Shown here: piece after piece, positions 7,000 to 7,204 of the stretch
Position numbering within the stretch: the first letter of the stretch is position 1
Layout of the letters: every line of letters begins with the position of its first letter
Assembly: GCA_024709705.1 (NCBI GenBank)
Contig: JANJWE010000136.1
Span: 1-7,204 of the forward strand
DNA length: 7,204 nt
Direction: 5' to 3'
Source of the DNA: Flavobacterium sp.
GTDB taxonomy: Bacteria > Bacteroidota > Bacteroidia > Flavobacteriales > Flavobacteriaceae
Program-made: the position numbers and the translations under genes
The notes under the pieces: generated by a model
Told to the model about the DNA's origin: nothing
The model's database searches: none
What the model saw: the letters and a program-made list of their open reading frames with translations, nothing else

Positions 7000-7204
7000 T
7001 TAATTCCCTTTGCCTTTGCCTTTATCTCCTCCACGGGAATTCCCTTTGGCTTTGTTTTGTTTTACAACATACGCATTGCCATTGTTTCTGTACTTCACTT
7101 TATGCTGTTTGTGAAATTTGTAGGGAGCATTACCTCTGTAATCGGTTAAATATACAATGTTTGAACCTCTCAAATTGTAACTTCTGTATCGTGCCGGAAG
7201 AGCT
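7000..7204 (-). CDS. Basic Lys/Gly-tailed hypothetical protein (C-terminal 67 residues only)
   Basis: An open frame enters from the right edge and ends with TAA at 7000-7002. The visible 67 residues begin ALPARYRSYNLRGSNIVYLT and end with the tail GGDKGKGKGN. There are 10 Lys and 6 Arg against only 2 Asp and no Glu, so this end is strongly basic. It is also rich in Tyr, Asn and Gly, and has no hydrophobic segment. Reading in this frame is supported by the absence of stops, by sensible composition and by a terminator hairpin placed 53 bases downstream on the same strand. It is convergent with the M1 peptidase gene. I do not recognise the family and see no catalytic motif. The N-terminal part, which might show an export signal, is outside the window. 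A role at the cell envelope or in nucleic-acid binding would be guesswork. Confidence 0.75.
   Translation of the reverse strand, partial: ALPARYRSYNLRGSNIVYLTDYRGNAPYKFHKQHKVKYRNNGNAYVVKQNKAKGNSRGGDKGKGKGN

Noticed and set aside
6780..7034. Minus-strand open frame of 84 codons starting near GTGGAGGAG
   Set aside because: It runs through the minus-strand terminator, overlaps the M1 gene end, and is out of frame with the basic-protein reading frame, which enters from the edge and stops just before that terminator.
6874..7149. Plus-strand open frame of 91 codons across the right-hand junction
   Set aside because: It begins inside the terminator loop of the M1 gene, crosses the second terminator, and lies opposite a better-supported minus-strand gene.

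Overview
The window looks like chromosomal DNA of a member of the Bacteroidota, most likely Flavobacteriaceae (Flavobacterium or a close relative). The DNA is AT-rich. None of the gene starts has a clear Shine-Dalgarno sequence; starts are preceded by A-rich stretches instead. A good match to the Bacteroidota -7 promoter element (TAnnTTTG) lies upstream of the iron-sulfur operon. The protein families and their arrangement also fit this group. The genus is an inference from recognition, not from a search.

Layout. Positions 1-2263, minus strand: the front of a SUF iron-sulfur cluster assembly operon in the order sufA-like carrier, sufB, sufC. sufC runs off the left edge, and sufD, sufS and sufE would be expected beyond it. 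Positions 2264-2434: a 171-base divergent intergenic region with a promoter for the suf operon and a weaker candidate for the opposite gene. Positions 2435-3295, plus strand: a metallo-beta-lactamase-fold hydrolase of unknown substrate. Positions 3351-6859, plus strand: two exported peptidases 2 bases apart, a lipoprotein subtilase (family S8) and an M1-family zinc metallopeptidase; they are very probably co-transcribed. Positions 6860-6947: two back-to-back terminators, one for each strand. Positions 7000-7204, minus strand: the C-terminal end of a very basic, Lys/Gly-tailed protein that I do not recognise.

How the genes work together. SufB and SufC form the SufBCD scaffold/ATPase on which Fe-S clusters are built, and the A-type protein carries clusters to targets. 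The S8 and M1 enzymes probably act in the cell envelope on peptides, with an endopeptidase and an aminopeptidase-type activity that could be sequential. No link between the Suf genes and the peptidases is visible. Key catalytic residues are present in every family where they fall inside the window, so these look like intact, ordinary housekeeping or accessory genes. I found no mobile element, CRISPR array, tRNA, rRNA or clear novel system. No gene-free stretch exceeds 300 bases.
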